Shown: positions 48,808 to 62,200, counted from the stretch's first letter. The stretch: DNA of 64,000 nt from Raphanus sativus (GCF_000801105.2 NC_079516.1:4650001-4714000), one strand, 5' to 3'. The notes: a model not told the origin generated them from the sequence alone. Numbers and translations: made by a program.

Positions 48808-51800
48808 TTAGGCTGGTTGGTTTCCTTTGTTATTCGTACCCCACTCTTCCTCACCCTCACTTCCATTAACAAGTACAGCGCCACCATCCGTTGAGTCTCC
48901 ATCAACAACAACTCCCTCTTCTTGATTCACTTCTTCTTCTTCTTCTACATGTTGCTCCTCTTCATTCTCTTCATGACCATTTTCTTCTGCTACCTGCTCA
49001 GACTAAACAAAACCAGTTTAAAACGGCGGTTCCTATGGTATAAGCGAGGCAAACCAATATTTGGGGGCCTACAGCTCCATATGAAAACTCACCTCTTGTT
49101 CCATGTGTCCATTTTCAAGTGATTCCTCTGCTTCAACTTGCAGGTTTCTGAAGGCTTCCACGAGGGTAATGGCAGGTTGATCAGCGTGGGTTGGATAATT
49201 TTCTGCAGCGGCATAAACTCCCCTGTCGATAAATAAGAGTCAATTTTCTTGGTTTCACCAAACCATTGATACTCTCTGGGTATGTGCTATCAACATTAGT
49301 TCATTTGTCTAATCATCTCAATGTTTAGACAAATGAAATAATGAGTTGGTCATGGATGAACTTTTCCCAATTCAGAACATACAGCTTGAAGTAAAGACCA
49401 TGGAGTAAAGCAAGAGAGATATGCTAGTAGTACCTCGTCTCTGTAGCTTTCGCTTCAACAGAAAGAGCAACTTGCCAATCCTCGAAAAGATTTGGGTACT
49501 CTTCAGGATCAGCCAAAGATTCTGCTGCTTTCGAATTAACCTGTTGACAAGCCAAAGCTAACTTAAAGCCGTATATTATATATAATCTCATTCACCAAAG
49601 TTCAGAATAGAAAGATAAGTGACCTTGCTGAGATCTTTCCTCCAAAGAGCAACTATCTCTGAAACTTTGCTTGGAAGATAAGAACGTGCCATCAGAGCAG
49701 CTTCTGGTATCCGGTTGCTGGATAAAAAGGTAAATCTTGTCATCGAGATAACGAGAAAAGGCATATGAATCTGTTTTTTTTTTCAACTGAACACTATTAA
49801 AATACCTCTCCACCAATAATTGCAGACAATCTTCCAATCTACCCAGCATGAATAAGCAAAGAAAGGCGACATTGTTCTTTCCCTGCTCCTTAGCAAGGTA
49901 TGCAAGTTTTGACACTCCTTCGGCATCTCCCAAGGAAGAGTACAGTAGTAGCAAACCACTTAAATCCACAGCGTAATTCATGCAATCCTCGGCCAGTTGC
50001 AGCTATCATGATGGAGCACACACAAAAGTAACAGAATCACTTAGATAGTAGGTATTAGAGATGCCACTACGAAATCTAAATATAGCAACTTTCTGTTATC
50101 AATACAGGGTACTGTAGTAAATCGACTGATATACCATCTGCACAAAGAGTTATTTTCCTGTATTTACACAAAACACGTAGACAAAATGTTCTAGGGAAGA
50201 TGTACCTTCCCAGAAGACATGGCTAACTCTCCTAACTGCTTCCATTTAGACTCACTCTGCACTTCTTCAGCGATTTCCTACAATAATTGAAAAACATGGC
50301 TAAGAAACGCATTGCTCACTATACTCCTTCTTTTGTTAAAATAAAAAGGTAACATTCAATCATCACATATAATATTTACCTTTGCAATCTCAAGTCTACC
50401 CAACTGTATGGCTAGTTCAAATCTGTAGTCAGCATCTGTCGCAATTTCTAAAGCATCTTCAATCATTCCCCGAGACTCCAAGAAATGAGCGACACTAACA
50501 ATTGGAAGCAGTTCCAGAACAAAATAAGAGATATATACTAAAATTATATAGTGAAATAAGAATAGATAGGAAGGCATATATGTAAAACGCAAGCTGAATA
50601 ACATCGCGTTGGACATAGGAGGTAGCATGAGATAAGATGCGGTAAAGAATGAATCTGTAGATGTCGAAACTGAGACCAAAATAACCTATAACATACTTGT
50701 TATGCTGCTCTTTTGGAATTGTAGGTAAGATTTCATTGGCTTTATCCAAATCACCTCGCATAACAAGTGTCTTGTATTCAATCAGGCTAAGCAGCAGGGT
50801 ATATCCTATGACACTGCATTCCCAAGAGAAGGTGAAACACGTCAGCATATCTGAATGCATTATAAAACAGTCTAAAATAAAATAAATAAGTAAAGGAACG
50901 TACTTGAATTCTTTGTCTACCAAGTATACCCGGCTCTGATTGGCAATATAGCCTAACAAATACATTGGACGGTCCAAATGATACATTGTGGTTACCTGCC
51001 GAAAGTATAATAGCAACTCGGATATAGTGTGGCTAATAAAGATGATTGAATCTTTGAGGAAATCAAAATACACGAAGAGTACCTCGCCTCCAACACAATA
51101 GTTAAGCTTCGAAGAAGAGTTGTTGTAAATGAAGCAATCCCCTACCCATATACCTGTCCTAACACGTTCATCATTCTCATGGATGACCTCAAAAGCATCC
51201 TCAACACCTTCTTCATCACTTGGTCTTCCACTATCAAAATGTGAGGAAACCAAGTCACGCTGTAACAGAGAAGAACACTAGAGTAAGCATTTGGAAAATA
51301 CACGAGAGTGGAAGTGGAAATATATTGCTGAAAATATCAAGGTTGACCGGGACTCTCACATTGTACTTCAGGATGTAGAATGACGTATCACTAGCAATGG
51401 CTACTAAATCACCACTTTCAGCCCAATAAACATTCTGCAAATTTTCATGGAGCACTTACGAGTTAGATAAAGACACAATTGGAGAAACTTTCAACCTAAT
51501 ATAATGTAAAGAGAGAATTGGAAAAACTGATGAAAATTAAATACCTTTACTGCGACATCGATTTGCTGAATCAGCCTACATTCAGCCCAATCATAGAAGC
51601 AAATGAAATCATTTGAACACATTGCTAACAGGGTTCCTCCGAAAATCTTCTCAGCTGAGAAAGTAGGCCGAATACTCTTCCTTTCCTGAAAGTACCACCT
51701 TTATTAACAACCCAGACCCAATATGTCTCCATTGCAAGCATCTCCAATTTCTTCAACCCTAGAAGCACCCTTACAAAAATGGAGTGAGAAGGCGAACCTG

Positions 51801-54754
51801 GAAATTTTTACTGAATATCTTTATCTTTGACGAGCTTTCTCGAACTGCACATTCTCCCTCCGATGACCAAACAAATTCAAGTCCAGAACCGAAAGATCTA
51901 TTTCTCCAAGCCAAAGCTGTGTAGATTATGTACTCTCCATCACCGCAGACTACGACAAACCTCGCGTTAGGATTGTGCTTCAAGCTCTGAGAGTTAGACC
52001 GAATATTTATTTATGAGTTATATGGAACCACACTCTTGGGACTTTGTAAGAAACGCATTTTAATTCATATCATCTAAAAGACTAAAACCGCTTCATTTCA
52101 AATGTATATTGTTTCAAAGAACCATTAAAAGTATTATTTTTAGCTGAAACATGACTCTAGTGGTACCCATAACTTCGAAATGTCTCCCAATATCCCCTAT
52201 AATAATTCAGCACAACAGGACAAGTGTCAGATGGTGGTAACACTTACTTGTGGATAAAGATCACATGTCCCCAGGTCTTTAACAGCCAAGGGAAGTCTTT
52301 CTCCGTCAGTAACCTAGGCAAAGAGACGAAAACTTAAAATCATCAGACAATACAAATAAATAGCTTAATCACACAGGTTGTTGCATGCTATAAGACAATA
52401 GTTATAGTTAGAAACTACACCTCATAACCTGCACCGAGACTTTTGATGTTTGCCGTTTGGATTTCATTATGCTTAGCCCATATAATTTTTCCGCTACTGT
52501 CCATGCTAGCGACAGGAATTTCTCGTCCAAGTTTAACCATGATGGTTCCTTCATCATATCCAATCACAACCCTGTAAAATGCAAACACATTCGTTGTTGA
52601 TGGTCTTGTATAACACTGATTCCTCAACAGCTCTTATAGCAATTCTAAAAGCCATCAGCTTTTCAAATCGTCAATTTCAGATGAGAACTAAGAACAAAAA
52701 AACAAAGATTCTACCCAGAGAGAACATCTACTCATGGAAAACAAATCTAACAAACATTGACTTATAGAAAGGTAAAATGAGGAAGCAAAAATTCAGAACT
52801 CACCGGCGCGAACTTTTTATGTAACCAATGGCCCAAACTCGATCGAGGGCATAATTCAGTGTGTTCTCTAGCCTGAAAAAATATAAAAGTAGAATAACAA
52901 ATCAAAGGACAATATAGAGAAAACATAACTGCTGTAAATGAACACACGTACGAATCTCATGTGTCCAAGGCGTAGTCAAGTGTTAAATACCCAAAAAACA
53001 GCATTGTTATGTCTATTGACAGAAGAAAGGGTTTAGATAAAACACCTGTAAGTCGTGGCGTGCCAAATGCGAACAGTGCCATCCTCAGAACCTGTGAGTA
53101 TTATTGGAAGCTCCGGATGGAAACATACTGCAGATACATTGTGGGTATGCCCGTCTAGCGTCTGGACACAACTTTTGGTTTGATAGTCCCATACCTGATT
53201 GCAAAAGTACAACTTGTAAATTATCTGCAAATACATATTGGTCAGACCAAACAACTCCCATCTAACCAGAAGAATACCTTAGCAGTATGGTCATCAGAGC
53301 CAGTAATTAAATAGGGCTTATCACCCCCCGTAAAGTAATCTACGCAGTTGACTCCTTTCTGATGAGCATCCAGTGTAAAATTTGGGTCTGGGGAACCAAG
53401 ATTCCATATCTGAAGATGAACAAGCATGAACAAATAGTGTGAGCAAACACTTTTTACAGCATCTGAATAAGCCATAAATCAAAGCGATTGGGGCCATTTT
53501 CGCACCTTTATGGAACGGTCAAGCGATGCACTGGCAAAAGTGTTGGTGTCTTTTGGGTTAAATACCACTTGCATCACATAATGCGAGTGTCCCTCAAATA
53601 TCTGAGTACAAGCCCAACCGTTTTCCCAGTCCCAAAGCTTTATGAGCATGTCATCAGAAGATGACAGCACATACGGAAGGGTGGGATGGACAGCAACACA
53701 CCTAATGTAATCCGAGTGAGCCTCGAAAACTTTAACCTTGTCCATTGTATTGTAGTTGTACACACGGATGTGCAAATCATCCGCCCCTGCCACAACCCAT
53801 TGCTTGCGTGGGATAAACTTGGCCGACCTAACTGCAAAGCCATATATATAAAACTCAGCAACAGTAACAAACTAACCAAGGCAATATACAGCAAGTCAAA
53901 AATAATATATAACAAAGGACATTAATTTAGAATAAACTCGTAAATAACTGTTATACCTGGCACATCAGTCACCTCGAAGGACTTTGTTATCACCTGAGAG
54001 AGGACAATCATATTAGATTCAAATCAGAAAGAGTTCCATAGAATCATAAACACTAGCTAAAAGACAGTACTCTGAATAAAAAATCAATATATTCAGTCAC
54101 CTGCGTTTGGTAGTTCCAAATACACAAGGTTCCAGAATACAAACTTGCTAGAATCCTGTAACACCAACACGTCATCAGCAAAAAAAGATTGCAAGATATC
54201 ACAATCAAAAGTTGAAATTACATACCATGGTTCTGTAGGATGCAGATCCACAGATTTGACTCTCTCAGATCGTTGAGCAAATTTCCTCTGATGCAAAACA
54301 TAACAAAAAGCAAATCATCGCCACCAGCATTCACAATTAAAAAAAACTAACAGAGAATAAAGAGTTTGAAAGAGAGGAAACAAGTTACCTTGATATCGAG
54401 ACTGAGAGGCTGTTGCAACAACAAACAAAAAAAAAGAGAAAAGAGAACATTATAGTCAGTGAGTATTTCTCAACATAACAAACACCAGATCTTTGCGAAA
54501 ATTCATTGAAAACAAATCCAGATTCAATCTCGTAAACCAAAATGCCACACACTATTACTCGATTTCATGAAAACTACAAATCAATGGCAACAACAACACG
54601 AGACGGCGATGTTGATTTTCGGATTCGATGATCTAAAGCATAACTAGAGACGAAATGCAGGAATCTAGATCGTCGCATCGCAAGCGAGTTTCGCTTGAGA
54701 TCTGGGAGAGAGAGAGGGGATGGGAATACATTGAGAGATTTGAGTTCTCACCAT
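48808..54754 (-). CDS. Coatomer subunit beta-prime (beta'-COP)
   Basis: WD40 subunit of the COPI coat, which brings cargo with K(X)KXX signals from Golgi to ER. About 24 exons, all in frame. The first coding exon holds only the ATG (54752-54754), followed at once by GT. The second is 54389-54409 (PLSLDIK). The first propeller is complete: [108 protein letters not shown]. The second propeller and the alpha-solenoid follow ([17 protein letters not shown] region, [76 protein letters not shown] in two pieces). The tail is acidic ([17 protein letters not shown]) and ends [14 protein letters not shown]. It corresponds by position to At3g15980. The frame is intact. Confidence 0.94.
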
Positions 54755-54900
54755 CGTTGCAGATTAAGCAGAAGAGGATCTGCTCTCTGGGATCTCGTAG
54801 TTTCGCTCAAATCGGCAGACACGGCGATCGATCGGAGAAAGACGTTAGGAGGTGTGCTTTTTGCTTGCGGAGAGCTTTGTATTATTAATTCGGCGGAGAT
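54755..54900 (-). promoter_or_regulatory. 5' leader of the beta'-COP gene
   Basis: GC-richer leader just upstream of the isolated ATG exon. Small plus-strand frames across it (54655-54904) are shadows. Upstream DNA turns AT-rich at about 54900. Confidence 0.5.
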
Positions 54901-56458
54901 ATAAAATATCATTTATAGTATTTAACACAATTCAAGTCATCTCTTCAATCAGATTTTGACACATCATTAAAAAACTTAAAACATATTCATAAGCAAAACA
55001 AAAAAAGACATGTCACAGTTTTACATATTTTTAATTTATTTTATATACTTAAAAGTAAACACTCCGATTAAAACTCAAGTTAGAGGGGAAAAATACAAAT
55101 AAAATCGAACAACTTTGAGTCTAGCAATATGAACCAAACTAATTTCATAAAATATTTTAGAGATTTTATCCTACGATAATATTTTCTAGAAAATATACCG
55201 TTGTAAATATCCTTTATTTTATAAAAGGTTTCTGATCCATACCGGAGGCCAATCAAAGTCACAGTCAGCATTTTTCGCTGATTTTTGTCGGTGTACCGTA
55301 TAAATAACTGTTCATGTCTATACATTTCAGTTTCTCATTATATTACAATAGATTTAGGAAAAAAAAGTACAACAGATTCAGGATATTTTTTTTTGTAAAA
55401 AGGCTAAATGCAAGTGACCATTACAACCATGACAAAAGTCATACAGTTTTTGAAAAGTAGAAGAGATAAAGCAAGAGCTTAATCTAGCATTTGGAAGCAT
55501 TTCTAGATTTAGGAACCTTCTACCATCATATTTAATGTCGTTTTGTGTTTTTTTCAGTCTAAAGGATTACTGATGATAAGTTTTTCACTTTCTACTTTTT
55601 CAAAAAAAAAAAAGTTTTTCACTTTCTTTTTCTTGCTTTTAAGTTTTTCACTTTCTTTGTCTGGTTTTTTCCTCTTTACTGCTATACGGTATTTTTCTAG
55701 TATAGACATTTAGCATGCAAAGTAGCCCAATACAAAAAGAAAAAACCTTGGTGATTATGGCCCAAAGCCCCAGACTCATAAATGAAGCATTTAGGCCTGA
55801 TTCTTAAAAAGCCTCTTGCATAATTACGCTTCCCTTGATTTTCTTGAAATTTGAAATTAGTGAAATATTCATTGAAATATTAATATTTTGTACTTTGATT
55901 TTCTTGAAAATTGAATAACTGTTAGTGAAATATTCATTGAATTATTAATCTTTTGTACTTTGAATTGTCAGTTGGTGTTTTACATTAGTTCTGCGTTCAG
56001 TTGGCAGGAAAAAAGAAATTATTTGATGAAAGCAAAAACTATCAGGGACTTTCATTTTTTATTTTTTTTGAAACTTCAGAGACTTTTCAAGTTGCTAACT
56101 ATTGATCGTAATCTCGTATTTTAGCCCTGTCATCTAATGGACAAGAAGAGTATACCATGGCTGCGTTTCGGTTTTCCAAAATAAAATAAAATTCGTTGGA
56201 TATCTATAATGTGGTGTGTGTAGTCTTCATCGTGATCTCATGTATGAAGTATATACTAAAACTATATATCGTGATTCGTGAATGTGGTATTAGTATTTAG
56301 TAGAATCGTGGATATAATTTTTATAAATTGATGGTCACAACCGTGGCGTTAGTATAACCATCCACCATGTACTATTATGATAGATTTAGAATGTTTTTTT
56401 GCAAAGTTAGTTTTGAAGACATACATAGTATTTTCATATGCTGCAAACAACTACATTT
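54901..56458. other. AT-rich intergenic DNA
   Basis: No gene is seen. Repeated GTTTTTCACTTTCT occurs near 55580, 55613 and 55643 around a poly(A) run, which looks like another small retroposon scar. Near 55850-55975 is an imperfect duplication (AGTGAAATATTCATTGAA). Confidence 0.4.
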
Positions 56459-57005
56459 GCTGATAAAAAGAGAAGTACAAATAGTATTTAACCCTGAATT
56501 TTTCTTAATAATTACTATCACATGCCACTCCTTAAACCAATTTTAATTACTTAAAATTAACCATTTTATATGGGCTTTGAATTATATGGCCTTCGAATTT
56601 TTTTTCTGCAAGCATAGGTTTCATATATTGTTTAATGGGTTTCAAATAAAATTGCCAAAATCTTAATAATATAAGTGCATGTGTTTTCGATTAACTTTTC
56701 ATTATTTTCATGTTCATGACTATATAATGTATTTGTTTTTTTAAATCTATAGAACCATAATTAAAATATAGTTTTAAGTTTTAACCATAATATTTATATT
56801 ATATTATAATTTTATAAAACACATAAAATTATGCTTAATAGTCTATTTTTTATACTTTAATACTTTTACCAGTAAAATGAATAAAAAAACAATGAAAAAG
56901 AACACAACCGGTTAACCAGTATTATGAATGTTTTTAAATTCAAGTGAAAATCACAAATACTTATGAAGAACATACACCCGCACGGGCATGCGGGTCAAAA
57001 GCTAG
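56459..57005 (+). mobile_element. Non-autonomous Helitron
   Basis: The 3' end is clear: hairpin CCCGCACGGGCATGCGGG (56977-56994), TCAAAAGCTAG to 57005, then host T. The 5' end (AGAAGTACAAATAGTATTTA near 56472) matches the start of the element at 42109 but has lost the exact TC border. No coding. Confidence 0.72.
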
Positions 57006-59220
57006 TTAGATTTTAAAATAATGGTCTAATCATGTAGCATATAAAACAAAACAAAAAAAATACACTAGATATCCTTAACTAGCTAGGATATACCGGAATC
57101 GATCAATATTCAACAAAAATACAAATTAGACTGGACTTATTGAATATAAATGAAAATGCAAGTGAAAGTTAGCTCTGTGCAAATTTAGTAATTAAAGAAG
57201 TATCATTAGTGCAAGTTAAACAAAACAAAAAACGAGAGAAGTATGAACTTTCTGCCGCATATATCGTTTTCGTGTTTATACCATCACTAGTTTATCACTT
57301 CCAACTCTTAATTTGTAGCTATATTTTATCATTTTTTAAATTGAAATGGAATTATAATTGGCATATTACCCTAAATTATTCATAGGTAATCGAGTTTAAG
57401 ACCAAAAAAAGTTGATAGAAAGTGAGACAAGATGTCATTAGAAGCTTTAAGAAAATAAAAAGGCATTTTGTAAATGAGAATAAACCTTCGTGATCCCTAC
57501 CATGTTTTCTTAGACAACATATTTGGTAGAAGGACCAGCCTTTAAAACAGATTGACGGAAAGAGAGACAAAATATCACTAGAAGCTTTAAAATATTTTGA
57601 AATGGGTTGTTGGAAGTGAGAATAAACCTTCATGATTCCTATCAAGTTTTATAAACAACATATTCACTCTCTACCAAGTTTTATGAACAATATATTGATA
57701 AACCTTCATTTTACGTTGACCTATTATGAACTTGCAAAAGACACTATCCGGAAACTAACCTATCTATAAAAATAAATTTCGGAATAATTTTTTTGAATAT
57801 AATATCTATAGATTGTTATTTTTTGAAGTTCTTTATTTTAATTGGCATCCAATAAAAAGTTGTTTGTAAATTTATCATTAGACCAAATGCTAGAACTAGT
57901 AGTTGACAAATTGACATACAAATGGCCAATTAATTTTATGTTCTATCAACGGGAGACATCCGGATTATTTCAAATAATAATATCTAAAATTACAGCTGAA
58001 TAATTACGTGTGTAAGAAAAGAATATATGATCATGATGAATATATACTTGCATTACTTGTTGCACAGTTTCTTTATACACAATCCTACTTGTTGCATATA
58101 TCGACTCGACGCATAACACATCAACTCCTGAAGGAGATTAGTTGTTTAGATGCTTGTTGTCCCATTCTATTGAATTTTCCTGGCTCTTTATATTCATAAA
58201 CATTTACTAAATAAACCCGTCAGTTATACGTGGACGTGGTTATATTTTTATTAAAAACCTAATATTCAAATGACATAAGTGTAACAATAATGATGTCTCT
58301 AATGTGTGTTTTCTTTTCATGGGACCTTACAATGGCCGTCAAATGAGAGAAACTAATTACATCAGGTCAAAACTAGGGAACACACCAAAAAAATATTAGG
58401 CCAAAATTAAAATCGAAATGATTGAAGCACGTACTAGAGGGAAGAAAGGTCGAAGGAGAATGAAACTGGTATATTCCAAAGCATATACCAGTCCACTTTT
58501 AAATTTTTGAAAATAAAATGATATTAACCAATCAAAACTAAAAACTTGGACATTCTATTTCTTACAAAAGAGCTATCTACCGTTAGATAGATCAATGGAC
58601 TAATAATGTTCATCTTCGCATTTGTTAAAGATCTCGCTTTTTCAGTTTAAAGGCTACTAAAAGTGGAATGTGTGATAAGGGTGGACACCAACAAGTTCAC
58701 GAATCTATGCGTTCGTTGTGGTTGGAGTTGTACAATCGCAGTAAATGTAATACCTCACCATTTAATTTGACATTTGTCGTCAGCAGTTTATTTATAAAGA
58801 AAATGGTTATGAAATGTGTGTGTGACATGCGTATTATCTCATTTGTTTCGTGGATCTTGTTATATAGTAGTCATCACAATGTCCATTCAATATATGTTTT
58901 TACTGTTTCGTCGATTTTATTTTTGTTATAATTGGAATCGGACCGAAAAACCCACGCTAGTAGTTGGATTTTGAAGAATAATCAAATAACTTTTTATCAT
59001 GTAATACGTCTATAGTAACTAAGCATAACTGAAATCAGGTAGAAAAATCCAATTTATCATCTTGTTTTATAACAATCCAAATTACCATCCTGATGCATAG
59101 AATATATATCGGCAGTTGTGAATGTTCAAACTAGTACCAATTCTTCTGTTTGTTCCACGATGCTTTGTCTTATAGTCCTATTATTGCGCATCCTTGGTTT
59201 CACCATGCGCGCGGCCATTA
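57006..59220. other. Intergenic DNA with a local duplication
   Basis: 57408-57525 and 57550-57660 are imperfect tandem copies (GAATAAACCTTC, ATTAGAAGCTTTAA/ACTAGAAGCTTTAA). A perfect 10-bp inverted repeat ACTGGTATAT...ATATACCAGT with an 8-nt loop lies at 58465-58492. No gene is supported. Open frames near 58008 and 58668 lack recognisable features. Confidence 0.4.
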
Positions 59221-59486
59221 GTCAACAAATGTAATTTTTTTTTTTTTATAATTCAGAGGTTCCCTGCTTACGCAGATCATTCCTCTGGGTCCGGTCAGAC
59301 AGCGGTCCACTTCACCCGGGAGGACTTAACCTGGACTGAAGACAAGGCCCAACACCCAGTACCACATTTTTTGGTGACAGGGAAAAGGTAGTTCCCCTCC
59401 ACGAGGTTCGAACCCGTGAGCATGACCATTGGCCCCCAGTATTCTTACCAAATGTGCTACCTCATCCCGTCAACAAATGTAATTTT
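59221..59486 (-). mobile_element. tRNA-derived SINE with 18-bp target duplication
   Basis: Minus orientation. The head carries A-box-like GGTAGCACATTTGG and a perfect B-box GGTTCGAACC. A body of about 150 bp ends in poly(A) (the T run at 59239-59248). Target duplication GTCAACAAATGTAATTTT at 59221-59238 and 59469-59486. It is not a tRNA gene: the head does not fold into a full cloverleaf by eye and is joined to an unrelated body with a tail. Confidence 0.87.
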
Positions 59487-60660
59487 CTTTTCGTTGCTTT
59501 AATATATAGAACTTAATATGCATAAGGTGTGTAAGATAATCTTGTAGTACGCGTAGTTGTACGCATGCATGTTTATTAATGTATTATGGGGGGACTTTAT
59601 CTTGTTGCATCACTATATAAGTCAAGATCGGCCAACGGTATAATGAAATTCCATATTACGTAATGCATCGCGCTTTCATTCTTCATATCGGTTAAGCATT
59701 TTCAGGTTAAATAATAAATATACTCAAATCATCTATTAAAATAAAACTCATCAATGCAGATGTTATAAACGTGTGCAATTGATGTGAAATCTTTAATTAT
59801 CTATCGTTTGAAACGATACTCCTTTTTAAGGCTTACTCTAATAAAATACTTGTTACATATGCTATATTCATATTTTTTTTTAATCGGTACTGATCTCCGT
59901 AACTGTGGCTATAGTAAATGTCTAATTTCTTACCAAAAAAATGTTATTACAAATTTACAACACTCCTTGTCTTTTTTTTTTTTTGCTAACTAACACTCCT
60001 TGTCTTTAAAATGTAAAACAATGTCGAGATATCAGTTCTATTTGTATATACTTGTTGGTGACTGTGATCCAATTCTGTGACCAAATAATGTAGATAACAA
60101 TTGTGTATCTCCATAACTATACATCTATTTTTAATGCGTGCATACGATACAGATTCGTCGGAACCCAATATTGAATAAACATATGAAAAGTAACATAGTA
60201 AACTAATGCTGTGGTAGCTAAATAATTATTAAGCTCCATAAACATTAAAACTTGCATCTATTTATAGTGCACGCATACGATACAGATTCGTAACCCAATA
60301 TCGAATGAACATATTAAAAAGTAACATAGTAACTAACTAACTAATGTTTTGAGGGGGAAAAAGGAAACAAGTGGACTAAGAAATTTATATATCACTAAAC
60401 ACTATACGAATGCAAACAAAAAAATAAGCATTGTGCTCAAGTAAATGGTTCGTCGGTTGTGAGACTACCTATTAAAAATAATTTCACGATCTTCGTTTTT
60501 TTAAAAATATGATATGACACAGCAATAAAAGAAAAGAGAGGGAAATGATAATATAATTTTTTCCTTTGCCATGAATTTCCAAAAGAAGAAATAAATAAAT
60601 CGAAAAGGCAAGAAGAATCTAACTTAGAAAGAAAACAAAAATCAAAACAAGTAAATGGAA
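59487..60660. other. Intergenic DNA with small insertions and a duplication
   Basis: Ultra-short T-tract insertion at 59975-59991 between copies of a 16-bp site (59959-59974, 59992-60007). A tandem duplication of about 90 bp lies at 60134-60215 and 60268-60345 (CATACGATACAGATTCGT). No gene is seen. Confidence 0.45.
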
Positions 60661-60763
60661 TATAATGGTGCCTTTACATCTCGCCGCGTAACGAGATAGG
60701 CGCGTCCTCGTGCTCTCTTCTAGAGATTCTTCTTGGCCTTCTTTTTCCCCACCTTGGCCTTTT

Positions 60764-60817
60764 GCATATACAATTATAATCTTCTGATAAAAAAAAAAGC
60801 ATATACAATTATAATCT
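60764..60817 (+). mobile_element. Ultra-short poly(A) retroposon scar
   Basis: The 19-bp site GCATATACAATTATAATCT occurs at 60764-60782 and 60799-60817, separated by 16 nt (TCTGAT plus poly(A)). Confidence 0.7.
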
Positions 60818-61317
60818 CCATTAACTATATGTTTTTTTTTTTAAAAAGAGAGAGGTGAAAAAGAAGATCTGTCGGGATCCGGCGTACGGCCGACGCGTGA
60901 ACATGCGTGCCGTCGCCGGAGCCCCTTCTAATCGGTTGTTTCTGTCGGTGCTTTTTCGCTGTCGTCTCCTCTATCTTCCGCCTTGCCTGAGCCCTGAAAC
61001 GGAGCCATTTCGTGGTGGATCTGGCGTTGGAGTTAAGGCGCGGTTGTGTGGAAAAGCGAGGCGGAGAAGATTGTTGTAAGGTCGTGGGTGAGCTCCGGGG
61101 GACGGAGGTATAGGTGTCAAATGGGCGGGTCGTCCATTGGTCGTCCACGTCCATATTTAAATGGACTTAATATGGACACACCCATTTTTTCCATGGGTTA
61201 TTAATGGACAAAATATGGATGACCATTTAAAAAATGGTCTTTACGGGTTTTAGGTTTCATGGACATGGGTTGTCCAATGGACAAAAAAAATCTAGGATTT
61301 AAAAAAAAATTGAGTTT

Positions 61318-62145
61318 TCTACCAAAACCGAGAAATCGGGTTTTCTCGCCAAAATCGGGAAATTGAATTTTCTCTGTCAAAATCGTAAAATCGCACAAAC
61401 TGTAAAATCGGGATTTTCCGCGAAAATTGAGAAATTAGATTTTCCCGCCAAAACTGAAAAATCGAATTTTTTCGCCAAAACCAGAAAAATCGAGTTTTCC
61501 TACCAAAATCGAGAAATTGAGTTTTCCGCTAAAACCGTAAAATCAGGTTTTCCCGCCGAAACCGAGAAATCGAGTTTTCCCGCCAAAACAGAGAAATCGG
61601 ATTTTTCCGCCAAAACCGGGAAATCTAGTTTTCCCGCCAAAATCGGAAAATCGAGTTTTCCGCTAAAACCGTAAAATCGCCAAAACCGTAAAATCAGGTT
61701 TTCCCGCAAAACTGAGAAATCGGGTTTTCCCGCCAAAACCGGAAAATCGGGTTATCCCGCCAAAACCGGAAAATCGGGTTTTCCCGCCAAAACCGGAAAA
61801 TCGGGTTTTCCCGCCAAAACCGTAAAATCGGGTTATCCCGCCAAAACCATAAAATCAGGGTTTCCCGCCAAACCGAAATATCGGGTTTTCCCGCCAAAAC
61901 CGTAAAATCGGGTTTTCCCGCCAAAACCGTAAAATCAGGTTTTCCCGCCAAAACCATAAAATTGGATTTTCCGACCAAAACCGCAAAATCGATTTTCCCG
62001 TCAAAACTGCAAAATCGAGTTTTCCTACCAAAACCGCAAAATCGGGATTTCCCGCCATAACCAGAAAATCAGGTTTTCCCGCCAAAATCGTAAAATTGAA
62101 TTTTTCCGTTAAAACCGCAAAATCAAGTTTTCTTGCCAAAACCAA
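61318..62145. repeat. 27-bp minisatellite inside the hAT element
   Basis: About 30 imperfect copies of TTTTCCCGCCAAAACCG plus AAAATCGGG. The period is 27 bp, a multiple of three, which produces long open frames on both strands (61363-61674 plus; 61500-62145 minus in several pieces). These encode 9-residue repeats (FPAKTEKSS; AGKPDFTVL). They are repeat artefacts. Confidence 0.9.
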
Positions 62146-62200
62146 AATTGTTGTATTTATGGATTAATTTTAATTTTATGAACTTGTATATATAATTATA

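Noticed and set aside
58465..58492. 10-bp perfect inverted repeat as a regulatory site or terminator
   Set aside because: Isolated, no gene nearby; such palindromes are expected by chance in AT-rich DNA of this length.
58008..58931. Two plus frames of 63 and 87 residues
   Set aside because: No motif, no splice or promoter context, AT-rich surroundings.
59380..59465. Possible tRNA gene (perfect B-box GGTTCGAACC on the minus strand)
   Set aside because: It is the head of a SINE with a body, poly(A) tail and 18-bp target duplication.
61363..62145. Open frames encoding FPAKTEKS- or AGKPDF-type repeats
   Set aside because: They arise from a 27-bp minisatellite inside a transposon and are open on both strands; no start context or domain.
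61318..62145. Regularly spaced repeats resembling a CRISPR array
   Set aside because: Repeats are directly adjacent without unique spacers, imperfect, and lie in a plant nuclear hAT element.
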